Below, piece by piece: positions 31,990 through 40,008 of a stretch of 45,174 nucleotides of DNA. The DNA is from JAQVEB01 sp028698105 (GTDB taxonomy: Bacteria > Bacteroidota > Bacteroidia > Bacteroidales > Dysgonomonadaceae): contig CAXYYA010000031.1 of the NCBI GenBank assembly GCA_964293155.1, positions 1-45,174 of the forward strand, written 5' to 3'. Both the position numbers and the translations under genes were made by a program. Below the pieces are notes generated by a model. It made no database searches and was not told where the DNA came from. It was given only the letters and a program-made list of their open reading frames with translations. How positions within the stretch are numbered: position 1 is the stretch's first letter; the number at the start of each line of letters is the position of its first letter.

Positions 31990-33018
31990 TTATCTCATCA
32001 GAAAGTTAAATTTATCAATATTTCTCAACGCTATTCCGGTTCCTTTTGCCACTACGTGGAGCGGATCGTCAACCACTTTGAACGGAATGCCGATCTTATC
32101 GGTCAACCGTTTGTCCAGGCCGCGAAGCAAAGCTCCTCCACCGGTCAGGTAAATGCCGTTGCGCACAATATCGGCGTACAATTCGGGCGGCGTTTGCTCC
32201 AGGGCGCTCAACACGGCCGAATCCATTTTGGAAATGGATTTTTCGAGGCAGTGCGCGATTTCCTGATACGAAACCGGCACATCCATGGGCAGCGACGTCA
32301 TGCGGTTTGGCCCGTGAACGATAAAATCTTCCGGCGGATCCTGCAATTCCGTAAGCACGGAGCCTACGTTTATTTTAATGAGTTCTGCCGTGCGTTCGCC
32401 CACTTTCATGTTGTGCTGGCGTCCCATATAATCCATAATGTCTTCGGTGAGGTCGTCACCGGCAATTTTTATTGATTTGTTGGAAACAATACCACCAAGG
32501 GAGATCACTGCAATTTCGGTTGTTCCACCGCCTATGTCCACGATCATGTTTCCTTCCGGCGCTTCCACATCCAGCCCGATACCCAGGGCAGCGGCCATGG
32601 GTTCGAATATCATATAAACGTCGCGGCCGCCGGCATGCTCGGCAGAGTCGCGCACGGCGCGTATTTCGACTTCCGTACTTCCCGAAGGGATACAGATTAC
32701 AATGCGCAACGAAGGCGAAAACAATCCGCCGCCTTTGTTTTTGTTTGCCATTTTTATCATGCCGCGGATCATTTGTTCGGCAGCGTTAAAATCGGCAATC
32801 ACACCATCGCGGAGCGGCCTTACCGTGCGAATGTTTTCGTGTGTTTTTCCGTGCATCTGCCGTGCTTTTTCTCCCAGCGCGATCATTTTGTCGGTCTTGC
32901 GGTCGAGAGCTACTATGGAAGGTTCGTCCAATAAAATTTTTCCGGCATTGTTCACAATGATGGAATTGGCCGTACCCAGGTCCATTGCCAATTCTTGCGT
33001 AAATGAAAATAATCCCAT
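31990..33018 (-). CDS. mreB: Rod shape-determining actin homologue MreB
   Basis: A 342-residue actin-like ATPase. LAMDLGTANSIIV (about 11-22) is the phosphate-1 loop, MIVDIGGGTTEIAVIS (about 158-173) the phosphate-2 loop and YLTGGGALLRGLD (about 294-306) the adenosine motif. MreB filaments guide lateral wall synthesis under the inner membrane. It follows purH with a 109-base spacer holding a hairpin and repeat words. The cluster order purH-mreBCD-mrdA-rodA is typical of Bacteroidota. Confidence 0.97.
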   Translation of the reverse strand: MGLFSFTQELAMDLGTANSIIVNNAGKILLDEPSIVALDRKTDKMIALGEKARQMHGKTHENIRTVRPLRDGVIADFNAAEQMIRGMIKMANKNKGGGLFSPSLRIVICIPSGSTEVEIRAVRDSAEHAGGRDVYMIFEPMAAALGIGLDVEAPEGNMIVDIGGGTTEIAVISLGGIVSNKSIKIAGDDLTEDIMDYMGRQHNMKVGERTAELIKINVGSVLTELQDPPEDFIVHGPNRMTSLPMDVPVSYQEIAHCLEKSISKMDSAVLSALEQTPPELYADIVRNGIYLTGGGALLRGLDKRLTDKIGIPFKVVDDPLHVVAKGTGIALRNIDKFNFLMR

Positions 33019-33127
33019 ATTATTTAGCTTTTGGCCGTTAGCTCATCGCTATTGGCTTGTTGTATATTTATTTTAATTTTGATTGTGAAGCTTACAGCTA
33101 AATGCTGATAAACTTCAGCCTGTTTTT
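33019..33127. repeat. mreB leader: spacer repeat words and hairpin
   Basis: Between purH and mreB. Words of the GGCCAAAAGC/TTAGCTC kind lie at 33019-33060. A 12-bp imperfect hairpin pairs 33087-33098 with 33104-33116; in minus-strand RNA its only defects are a bulge and G.U pairs. There is no T tail on the minus strand, so it is not an obvious terminator for purH. Confidence 0.5.
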
Positions 33128-34651
33128 TTAATGTTTAAAATGTCTTACTCCCGTAACAACCATGGAAACACCGTGTTGGTTGCAATAGTCAATGGAGTCT
33201 TTGTCTCTGATGGAACCTCCCGGTTGAATAACAGCCTTGACGCCAACGCCGTCGGCGATTTCCACACAATCGGGGAACGGGAAAAAAGCATCCGATGCCA
33301 TTACCGCCCCTTCGAGTTCAAAATTGAACGTACGCGCTTTTTCAATCGCCTGGTTTAAGGCATCTACGCGTGAGGTTTGGCCTGTTCCGCTGGCGATTAA
33401 CTGTTTATTTTTCGCCAGAACGATAGCGTTTGATTTGGTGTGTTTCACCAACTTATTTGCAAAAATCAAATCTTCCGTTTCGCGTTCGCCCGGAGAAGTG
33501 TTGGTTACAACCGTTAAATCGCGGGCCGATTCCACATTCACATCTTTATCCTGCATTAGCACGCCGTTTAATACGGAACGGTACAGAACAGGGTTTGTTG
33601 CTTTTTCGAGCGATTTTTGCACCAAAATTATACGATTTTTCTTTTGCGCCAAAATTTCAAAGGCTTCTTTGTCATAAGCAGGCGCGATGATCACCTCAAA
33701 AAATATTTCGTTTATCACTTCCGCAGCTTCTTTGTTCACCGGCCGGTTTGTAACCACGATCCCGCCGAAGGCCGAAACCGGATCGGCAGCCAAAGCCGCT
33801 TGCCAGGCTTCTTTCACGGTTGGGCGCGAAGCCATGCCGCAGGCATTATTGTGCTTGAGGATGGCGAGCGATGTTTCGTCGAAATCGGCAATAAGAGAAA
33901 CGGCTGCATCAATATCCAGCAGATTGTTGTACGATATGTCTTTTCCGTGCAGCTGGTCGAACATCGCATCGAAATTGCCGTAAAATACGCCTTTTTGATG
34001 CGGATTTTCACCGTAGCGCATCGGTTTGGCGTTGTTTACAGCCGCTCGTAACGCCGAATTATTGTCTGCATCGAAATAATTGAAAATTGCTGTATCGTAT
34101 CCCGAAGAAACGGCAAACGCTTCTTTGGCAAACCATTTCCGGTCTTCGATATCGGTTTCGCCTCTGCGTTGCGTCAATAGCTCCAGCAAAGGTTTGTATT
34201 GCTGTTTTGATGCTACGATGATCACATCTTTATAATTTTTTGCAGCAGCACGAATGAGCGATATGCCGCCGATATCGATCTTTTCGATAATTTCTTCCGT
34301 AGTTCCGCCCGAAGCAACCGTTTCTTCAAACGGGTATAGATCAACGATCACGAGATCAATGGAAGGTATGTCGTAAGATTTAACCTGTTTTTTATCGTTT
34401 TCGTTATCGCGGCGATAGAGGATGCCGCCGAAAACTTTCGGATGTAAGGTTTTCACCCGTCCTCCCAGAATGGAAGGATAACCGGTTACGTCTTCCACCG
34501 ACTGACATTCGTATCCCAGCGATTGAATAAATTCCTGAGTCCCACCAGTTGACAATAATTTAACATCCAGATAGTTAAGTGTTTTAAGAATTTCTTCCAA
34601 TCCGTCTTTGTGGTAAACAGAGATAAGCGCGGCGCTTATTTTTTTCGACAT
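33128..34651 (-). CDS. purH: Bifunctional AICAR formyltransferase / IMP cyclohydrolase
   Basis: PurH performs the last two steps to IMP in purine synthesis. The 507-residue protein has an N-terminal MGS-like cyclohydrolase domain (about 1-150: ALISVYHKDGLEEI, LLSTGGTQEFI, HPKVFGGIL) and a C-terminal AICAR transformylase domain with ILKHNNACGMA and SDAFFPFPDCVEIA. Full-length, ATG start at 34651. It is the first gene of the mre cluster. Confidence 0.97.
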   Translation of the reverse strand: MSKKISAALISVYHKDGLEEILKTLNYLDVKLLSTGGTQEFIQSLGYECQSVEDVTGYPSILGGRVKTLHPKVFGGILYRRDNENDKKQVKSYDIPSIDLVIVDLYPFEETVASGGTTEEIIEKIDIGGISLIRAAAKNYKDVIIVASKQQYKPLLELLTQRRGETDIEDRKWFAKEAFAVSSGYDTAIFNYFDADNNSALRAAVNNAKPMRYGENPHQKGVFYGNFDAMFDQLHGKDISYNNLLDIDAAVSLIADFDETSLAILKHNNACGMASRPTVKEAWQAALAADPVSAFGGIVVTNRPVNKEAAEVINEIFFEVIIAPAYDKEAFEILAQKKNRIILVQKSLEKATNPVLYRSVLNGVLMQDKDVNVESARDLTVVTNTSPGERETEDLIFANKLVKHTKSNAIVLAKNKQLIASGTGQTSRVDALNQAIEKARTFNFELEGAVMASDAFFPFPDCVEIADGVGVKAVIQPGGSIRDKDSIDYCNQHGVSMVVTGVRHFKH

Positions 34652-34676
34652 AATTGATTTATTTTTTAAAGGAATA

Positions 34677-34684
34677 CAAAGGTA
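34677..34684 (-). promoter_or_regulatory. -7 element of purH
   Basis: On the minus strand TACCTTTG matches TAnnTTTG, about 26 bases before the ATG at 34651. It probably drives the whole purH-rodA cluster. Confidence 0.65.
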
Positions 34685-34749
34685 ATAAAATCATTCGTTA
34701 TTTTTTGAGCGTTAACAAAATTGATTTAGCAAAAATTTGATAATAAGAT

Positions 34750-34780
34750 AAAAAAACAGCCCACAATCACTTGCCGGCTG
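34750..34780 (-). terminator. Terminator of the metallophosphoesterase gene
   Basis: CAGCC 34757-34761 pairs with GGCTG 34776-34780, and on the minus strand seven T residues follow (34756-34750). The stem is short. Confidence 0.6.
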
Positions 34781-34833
34781 AACTTGTAGCAGGTTGTATG
34801 TACCCTGCCGCATGATAGAGAGAATGAAAAATT

Positions 34834-36501
34834 TTATTCTAAGATGTATTTCTTTTTACTGCCTATTGTCGCAAACCTGTTAACCAGAACAGTTGCATTG
34901 CCGTTATCGGAAAAGGGAACATAATCAACACGATTTGTCTCGTTGGTCATAAGCGAGGAAGCGCTTAGCAATACCGGATCCTCCGGTTTGTTGTTGATTG
35001 TGCTTTTAAAACGGAAAACCAATTGCAAATCATTCACCGGTTGTTTTGCATATATTATTTCGGAACCATCATTCGCATCGGCGATCATCATATCGTCCCA
35101 AATACTTTCCGAAGCAGACTTCGCTTTCTTCACAATATCCATTCGATGAATCAAGGTTTTGGTAATTCCGGCGAACATACCGCCGCTTTCTTTTGAAACA
35201 GCATCAATAAACTCATCAATGCTTGTCAATAAATTGCGTTTGTTGATCTTTGCCTGCGCCTGTTCGGTTTCGTTCCCGTGATAATGCGCGATCAGCATGT
35301 TTACTCCTTCGGCAGAAAAATGATCCAGTAACAATTGTGAAAGCCTTTCGGCATCAGGCAGTTTCACGAAAGGAGAGACCCATCTCGGAATAAATTTGGA
35401 CAGATTGTGATAATATTCCGATATTATTTGAGGAACCATCTCGTTAAATCCTTTTTTGATCTGATCTTTCGCATGTTGTTGAAAAGTTATTCCTTCGGGT
35501 AATGCATAATCAATATCCTCAACGTATTTTGTTTGCATGCTTAACGCATCGGCAACGATATCTATCACACGATAAGGACACGGATAAGTAACAATAGAGC
35601 CGGTTTCAATATCATACAGGTAATTGCCGTTTTTGTCGTCCACCCGGGCTACATCCGACGAATGAAAATGGCCTGTAAACACCATGTTCAGGCCATAATT
35701 CAAGAATTTACGTTGCACATCCTGATAATCGTCAACCAAATAAGGCGCTGCAAATAAACTCTCGTATTCAAAATGTTCCACCACGTTGTGGTGCATTATG
35801 CCAATGATCTGTTTGCCGGCAGACTTTGCCTTGTGCATCTCCCGCTCAATCCAGAGCATCGTTTGCGGCTTTATACGTCCGTTGGTAACGCAGGAATCCT
35901 TTCGCGCTCCGCGCGATTTAAAGGTGTTATCGTAATACTTGCACGCATCAATGCACAACACGCGCAATCCGGTAACCGGCTCACAAACGTAACTCAACGA
36001 GTTTTCATCACGACTGATCGCATCACCAAAACCGTAATCGGCATATATGCGTTCGAACTCTGAGGCCGAAACCGTTTCCTCGGGTTGTGTGTGGTCGCCG
36101 TGAAAACTAACTGCTTCGGGATTGTTAATGTCGTGATTCCCGGGAACGATGAGGATTTTCACCCCTTTATCCCTCAAGGGTTTCAGTAGTTCCGCTACTG
36201 CATTGTGACTTATTTTTTCGCCATCCTTCGTCACATCTCCGGGAATAAGCACCAGATTGACGTTTTCATTTAAAAGATACTGTACTGTTCGACGCAAAAT
36301 AGCATCGCTTTCGCGCAGCAGTTTCCTGTCGCGCCGGAGGTAATTTTCCAACGCTTCGCCATCTTCAACAATGAGCGACGGGTGCATGTAATGTAAATCG
36401 GAGATAACGGCTATCCTGGCTTGTTGGGAATAAAGAGAAGAAACTCCGATAAGTGAACCTAAAACAATTACGAGTGATAAAATAAACAACAACCTTTTCA
36501 T
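34834..36501 (-). CDS. Exported calcineurin-like metallophosphoesterase
   Basis: A 555-residue exported phosphoesterase with a signal peptide (about 1-26). The dimetal site motifs are in order: ISDLHYMHP (about 34-42), IPGDVTKDGE, VPGNHDINNP, MHHNVVEHF and FTGHFHSSDV. The C-terminal half (about 330-555) is not a known catalytic domain and may bind substrate or the envelope. The substrate is unknown; such enzymes act on phosphomonoesters, diesters or nucleotides. Single gene with its own -7 element and terminator. Confidence 0.88.
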   Translation of the reverse strand: MKRLLFILSLVIVLGSLIGVSSLYSQQARIAVISDLHYMHPSLIVEDGEALENYLRRDRKLLRESDAILRRTVQYLLNENVNLVLIPGDVTKDGEKISHNAVAELLKPLRDKGVKILIVPGNHDINNPEAVSFHGDHTQPEETVSASEFERIYADYGFGDAISRDENSLSYVCEPVTGLRVLCIDACKYYDNTFKSRGARKDSCVTNGRIKPQTMLWIEREMHKAKSAGKQIIGIMHHNVVEHFEYESLFAAPYLVDDYQDVQRKFLNYGLNMVFTGHFHSSDVARVDDKNGNYLYDIETGSIVTYPCPYRVIDIVADALSMQTKYVEDIDYALPEGITFQQHAKDQIKKGFNEMVPQIISEYYHNLSKFIPRWVSPFVKLPDAERLSQLLLDHFSAEGVNMLIAHYHGNETEQAQAKINKRNLLTSIDEFIDAVSKESGGMFAGITKTLIHRMDIVKKAKSASESIWDDMMIADANDGSEIIYAKQPVNDLQLVFRFKSTINNKPEDPVLLSASSLMTNETNRVDYVPFSDNGNATVLVNRFATIGSKKKYILE

Positions 36502-36543
36502 TTGCGAGTGATTTTATGTGGATAATATTTATTTTTCACATCG

Positions 36544-36551
36544 CAAAATTA
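36544..36551 (-). promoter_or_regulatory. -7 element of the metallophosphoesterase gene
   Basis: On the minus strand TAATTTTG matches TAnnTTTG, about 43 bases before the ATG at 36501. Confidence 0.6.
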
Positions 36552-36659
36552 GGTCAAACAAAAATGAAAAACGGTTTTTTCCGGTTAAGTTAAAATGAAG
36601 TTTTAGCTACAAATTTATTACGATAAAGCATTGCATATAAATATATTACAGAACATTAC

Positions 36660-36690
36660 AAAAAAACCGCCCCACGGCAAGTGAGGCGGT
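36660..36690 (-). terminator. Terminator of the ROK kinase gene
   Basis: ACCGCC 36666-36671 pairs with GGCGGT 36685-36690, with an inner CAC/GTG, followed on the minus strand by seven T residues (36666-36660). Confidence 0.8.
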
Positions 36691-36719
36691 CTGTCACCGG
36701 CAAAATGACAAAGAAAAAC

Positions 36720-37682
36720 TTATTTTACTTCCCAACCAAGCGCGCTGGCGCCAAGAACGGCGGCATCGCTTTCTTTGAGTTCGGAGAACATAAGTTTCAC
36801 TTTATTTCTGAAAATGGCCAGCATGTTTTTTTCCATGCTTTCACGAATCGGATTCATAATGAGATCACCGGCTTTGGCCAACCCACCGAAAAGGATGATG
36901 GCTTCGGGGCTCGAAAATGCCACGAAATCGGCAAAAGCTTCGCCCAGCATTTCGCCGGTAAAGCGGAAAATCTCTTTTGCCATCTCATCACCTGCCATGG
37001 CTGCATCGAAAACATCTTTCGATGTAATTTCTTCGATGGGAATACTGCGAAGTTGCGTATCCACGTCGGCTTTCAATTCAAGATACTCGCGCGCAGTACG
37101 GGCAACGCCCGTAGCCGATGTGTAAGCTTCCAGACATCCCGTGCGTCCGCAACCGCATAACCGTCCGTTGTTGCGGCGCATGATCACGTGTCCCAACTCG
37201 CCGGCGAAACCATCGTGGCCGTAAACCAACTGGCCGTTCACCACAATGCCGCTACCAACGCCCGTCCCGAGGGTGATAACGATAAAATCTTTCATTCCGC
37301 GCGCTGTTCCGTAGGTCATTTCGCCAATGGCTGCGGCATTTGCGTCATTCGTCAGTGCTACGGGAATGCCTACCCTGTCCTCAAGCATCTGAGCAAAAGG
37401 AATAACGCCCTTCCAACGAAGATTGGGAGCAAACTCGATACTTCCGGTGAAATAGTTCCCGTTAGGCGTACCGGCGCCAATGCCTTTGATCTGATCTTTT
37501 GTGGTGGTATCTTCGATCAGTTCGTTAATCAAGACCGTAAGTTCGTCCAAATAAGCTTCAACCTCGGCATGTTTTGCCGTTTTAATGCTTCCACTTTTAA
37601 GAATTTGGCCTCTTTTATCTACAATGCCTACAACGGTATTTGTACCGCCTACATCTATACCTACTACATAGGGTTTATCCAT
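36720..37682 (-). CDS. ROK-family sugar kinase (glucokinase-like)
   Basis: A 320-residue ROK kinase. GIDVGGTNTVVGIV (8-21) is the phosphate-binding loop, TLGTGVGSGIVVNG the second, and GELGH with CGCGRTGCLEAYTSATG the ROK zinc-binding signature (His plus CxCGxxGCxE). There is no N-terminal helix-turn-helix, so it is a kinase and not a NagC-type repressor. Glucose, or N-acetylglucosamine or mannose, is the likely substrate; glucokinase is the usual annotation for this form. Single gene with its own promoter and terminator. Confidence 0.9.
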   Translation of the reverse strand: MDKPYVVGIDVGGTNTVVGIVDKRGQILKSGSIKTAKHAEVEAYLDELTVLINELIEDTTTKDQIKGIGAGTPNGNYFTGSIEFAPNLRWKGVIPFAQMLEDRVGIPVALTNDANAAAIGEMTYGTARGMKDFIVITLGTGVGSGIVVNGQLVYGHDGFAGELGHVIMRRNNGRLCGCGRTGCLEAYTSATGVARTAREYLELKADVDTQLRSIPIEEITSKDVFDAAMAGDEMAKEIFRFTGEMLGEAFADFVAFSSPEAIILFGGLAKAGDLIMNPIRESMEKNMLAIFRNKVKLMFSELKESDAAVLGASALGWEVK

Positions 37683-37725
37683 GATCGTTTGTTTTATAAA
37701 AGTTATTCAATGAGATTAGTTTTCG

Positions 37726-37733
37726 CAAATATA
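37726..37733 (-). promoter_or_regulatory. -7 element of the ROK kinase gene
   Basis: On the minus strand TATATTTG matches TAnnTTTG, about 44 bases before the ATG at 37682. Confidence 0.6.
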
Positions 37734-37874
37734 CACTTTTTTTGGAAAACTATTTCCTGATTTTGAAAATATTTATACGCCGTGTATTAATACTGTATTT
37801 TTCAAACTCAAGTATCATCAAACAATTATTGCTATGTTTTACTTTTTTATTTTACTTAATTTGATATTTTATTA

Positions 37875-37882
37875 TATCTTTG
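37875..37882 (+). promoter_or_regulatory. -7 element of the beta-eliminating lyase gene
   Basis: TATCTTTG matches TAnnTTTG, giving a leader of about 85 A/T-rich bases before the ATG at 37977. No tna leader peptide was recognised in it. Confidence 0.6.
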
Positions 37883-37976
37883 CACCTTAATTTATCAAAA
37901 TGATTTAATTCGACCAAGACACAGTATCATATTTCATATATTTAAGAGGAATACATTACAATATAAAATTTTGATC

Positions 37977-39425
37977 ATGCAAGAAATTAAATTTTACAAC
38001 GGAGAAAATATTCCGTTGGAATTACACAAAGTACGCGTAGTGCAAAAATTACATCTGGTTCCTATCGAACGGCGTCTGGAAGCGCTCTACGAAGGCGGAT
38101 TCAATACGTTTCGACTGAGTACCAAAGACGTTTTTCTCGATATGCTTACCGATAGCGGAACCAATGCTATGAGCGACAATCAGGTAGCCGCCATGATGCA
38201 TGCCGATGACGCTTATGCCGGTTCGCAAAGCTTTGTGCGGTTGCAGAAAGCCGTGGAAGATGTACTGGGGAAAAAATATTATCTGCCTGTGCATCAGGGG
38301 CGCGCCGCTGAAAACATTCTTTCGGTAGCCTACGTGAAAAGCGGAAGCCTTGTGCCGATGAATTACCACTTTACAACCGCCATGGCACACATCACGGGCA
38401 ATGGAGGCAAAATTGTGGAATTGTTGTATGACGAGGCTTACGTTATCAACTCATCGCATCCCTTCAAAGGCAACATGAATCTGGAGAAACTGGAAGAGAT
38501 GATCAAATTGCATGAGCCCAAGAACGTTCCTTTTATTCGCATGGAGGCCTCCACGAACCTTATCGGCGGGCAGCCGTTCTCGGTTCAGAACCTGCGCGAT
38601 GTGCGCGCCATTGCCGATAAATACAATATCAGGCTGGTTCTCGATGCGAGTTTGCTGGGCGAAAACGCATATCTTGTGCTGCAACGCGAAGAAGAATTTA
38701 AAGGCAGCACCATGGGCGAGGTCATAAAAACGATGACCGATCTGGCTGACATTGTTTATTTTTCGGCACGAAAATTAAGTTCGTCGCGCGGCGGAGGAAT
38801 CTGTACCAACGATATGGGCATTTACAAGGAATTGGAGGCGTTTGTTCCGTTATACGAGGGATTTTTAACGTACGGCGGTATGTCGGTTCGCGAAATCGAA
38901 GCGATGGCCGTAGGCCTTTACGAAACGCTGGATGAAACCATAATCAGCCAAAGTCCGAATTTTATATCTTATCTGGTGAACGCGTTGGATTCGTACGGTG
39001 TTCCGGTGATAAAACCGGCAGGCGTTCTCGGCGTACATATTGATGCTATGCAGGTTTGCGACCACATTTCGCAGAAAGAATATCCGGCTGGAGCGTTAGC
39101 TGCGGCGCTGTTCCTCATATCGGGCATAAGGGGAATGGAACGCGGTTCTATTTCCAACCAACGCGACGAATACGGCAACGAAACGTATGCCGATATGGAA
39201 CTGGTGCGCCTGGCCATGCCGCGACGCGTATTCACCCTGTCGCAGGTGAAATACGTTGAAGACCGGGTTACGTGGCTCTATGACAACCGAAAACTAATCG
39301 GCGGCCTGCGCTTTGTATATGAACCTCCGGTTCTGCGGTTTTTTATGGGAGGGCTTGAGCCTACCAGTGATTGGCCCCAGAAACTGATCGCAAAATTCAA
39401 AGAAGATTTTGGGGAAAGTTTGTAA
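37977..39425 (+). CDS. PLP beta-eliminating lyase of the tryptophanase / tyrosine phenol-lyase family
   Basis: A 482-residue enzyme of the family that splits tryptophan to indole or tyrosine to phenol, plus pyruvate and ammonia. LLTDSGTNAMSD (57-68), HQGRAAENIL (106-115), HFTTAMAH (131-138) and LAMPRRVFT (412-420, carboxylate-binding Arg) are conserved. The PLP Lys is Lys266 in FSARKLSS. GMERG (386-390) matches the MERG motif of tyrosine phenol-lyase, which holds its phenol-binding Arg. But YDATR of that enzyme reads LDASL here, so the Arg two residues beyond Asp223-Ala is lost. The substrate is therefore uncertain. Start is ATG 37977; a TTG two codons earlier is less likely. Confidence 0.85.
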   Translation: MQEIKFYNGENIPLELHKVRVVQKLHLVPIERRLEALYEGGFNTFRLSTKDVFLDMLTDSGTNAMSDNQVAAMMHADDAYAGSQSFVRLQKAVEDVLGKKYYLPVHQGRAAENILSVAYVKSGSLVPMNYHFTTAMAHITGNGGKIVELLYDEAYVINSSHPFKGNMNLEKLEEMIKLHEPKNVPFIRMEASTNLIGGQPFSVQNLRDVRAIADKYNIRLVLDASLLGENAYLVLQREEEFKGSTMGEVIKTMTDLADIVYFSARKLSSSRGGGICTNDMGIYKELEAFVPLYEGFLTYGGMSVREIEAMAVGLYETLDETIISQSPNFISYLVNALDSYGVPVIKPAGVLGVHIDAMQVCDHISQKEYPAGALAAALFLISGIRGMERGSISNQRDEYGNETYADMELVRLAMPRRVFTLSQVKYVEDRVTWLYDNRKLIGGLRFVYEPPVLRFFMGGLEPTSDWPQKLIAKFKEDFGESL

Positions 39426-39432
39426 ACAGTAT

Positions 39433-39465
39433 AAAGGCGCCGGAAAAACCGGCGCCTTTGTTTTT
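39433..39465 (+). terminator. Terminator of the beta-eliminating lyase gene
   Basis: A perfect 11-bp stem, AAAGGCGCCGG 39433-39443 with CCGGCGCCTTT 39449-39459, five-A loop, followed by GTTTTT. Confidence 0.88.
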
Positions 39466-39475
39466 GGTTTGTGTG

Positions 39476-39946
39476 TTACTTGTGAGCGTTGATGAACTTA
39501 TTGGTGTATTCAATTAATTTTGTGAAGTCTTTGGGAAATTTTTCCGGCGTATTTTCATTTACGGATACGTATTTCGATTCTCCGTCCCTGTCGAGCTGAA
39601 TCATGTAAATAATGCTTCTTTCCTTTGTGGGATTATCGAATCCGTATGAATCCTTCATTTTCTCCAGTTCACTCCCGCTGATTAAGTTCTTAAACGTGTC
39701 AAACTCTTCCTTTGTCAATTTTCCCTCCTTTTGCAATGGCCTTTTCTTTCCCTCGAAATTATCGAAAAAATAGTTAATTTGAGTGATTTTGTATGTAGAG
39801 TCGGGATTTAGCTGAAATTCTGCTTTAAAATTATTTACATTTTCCATACTAAATGTGTACGTAAAATGTTTCAATTCCAGATTGTTTTTACAGCCATGTA
39901 TCGCGAGCATTATCGCAAATATTCCAAACAGTTTGTATTTGAGCAT
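39476..39946 (-). CDS. Small lipoprotein of unknown function
   Basis: A 156-residue protein starting at ATG 39946 with a lipoprotein signal, MLKYKLFGIFAIMLAIHGC (Cys19). The mature part is charged and mixed alpha/beta, with YTFSMENVNNFKAEFQLNP and LDRDGESKYVSVNENTPEKF; no catalytic motif or named family was recognised. A hairpin between it and the upstream SusD gene suggests it is not part of the SusCD transcript, or is expressed at a reduced level by read-through. Confidence 0.75.
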   Translation of the reverse strand: MLKYKLFGIFAIMLAIHGCKNNLELKHFTYTFSMENVNNFKAEFQLNPDSTYKITQINYFFDNFEGKKRPLQKEGKLTKEEFDTFKNLISGSELEKMKDSYGFDNPTKERSIIYMIQLDRDGESKYVSVNENTPEKFPKDFTKLIEYTNKFINAHK

Positions 39947-39962
39947 AATCAATAATCAATAT

Positions 39963-39990
39963 AAAAAGGGAGGTTTACCCTCCCTTTTAT
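39963..39990 (-). terminator. Terminator of the SusCD operon
   Basis: A perfect 10-bp stem, 39964-39973 with 39979-39988, whose A/T ends give a run of T on the minus strand. It lies just after the SusD stop. Confidence 0.7.
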
Positions 39991-40008
39991 TCTTATAGAT
40001 AAATAATT

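Noticed and set aside
37883..37976. Tryptophanase leader peptide (TnaC-like) upstream of the lyase
   Set aside because: No short frame with the key Trp and Pro was found in the leader.
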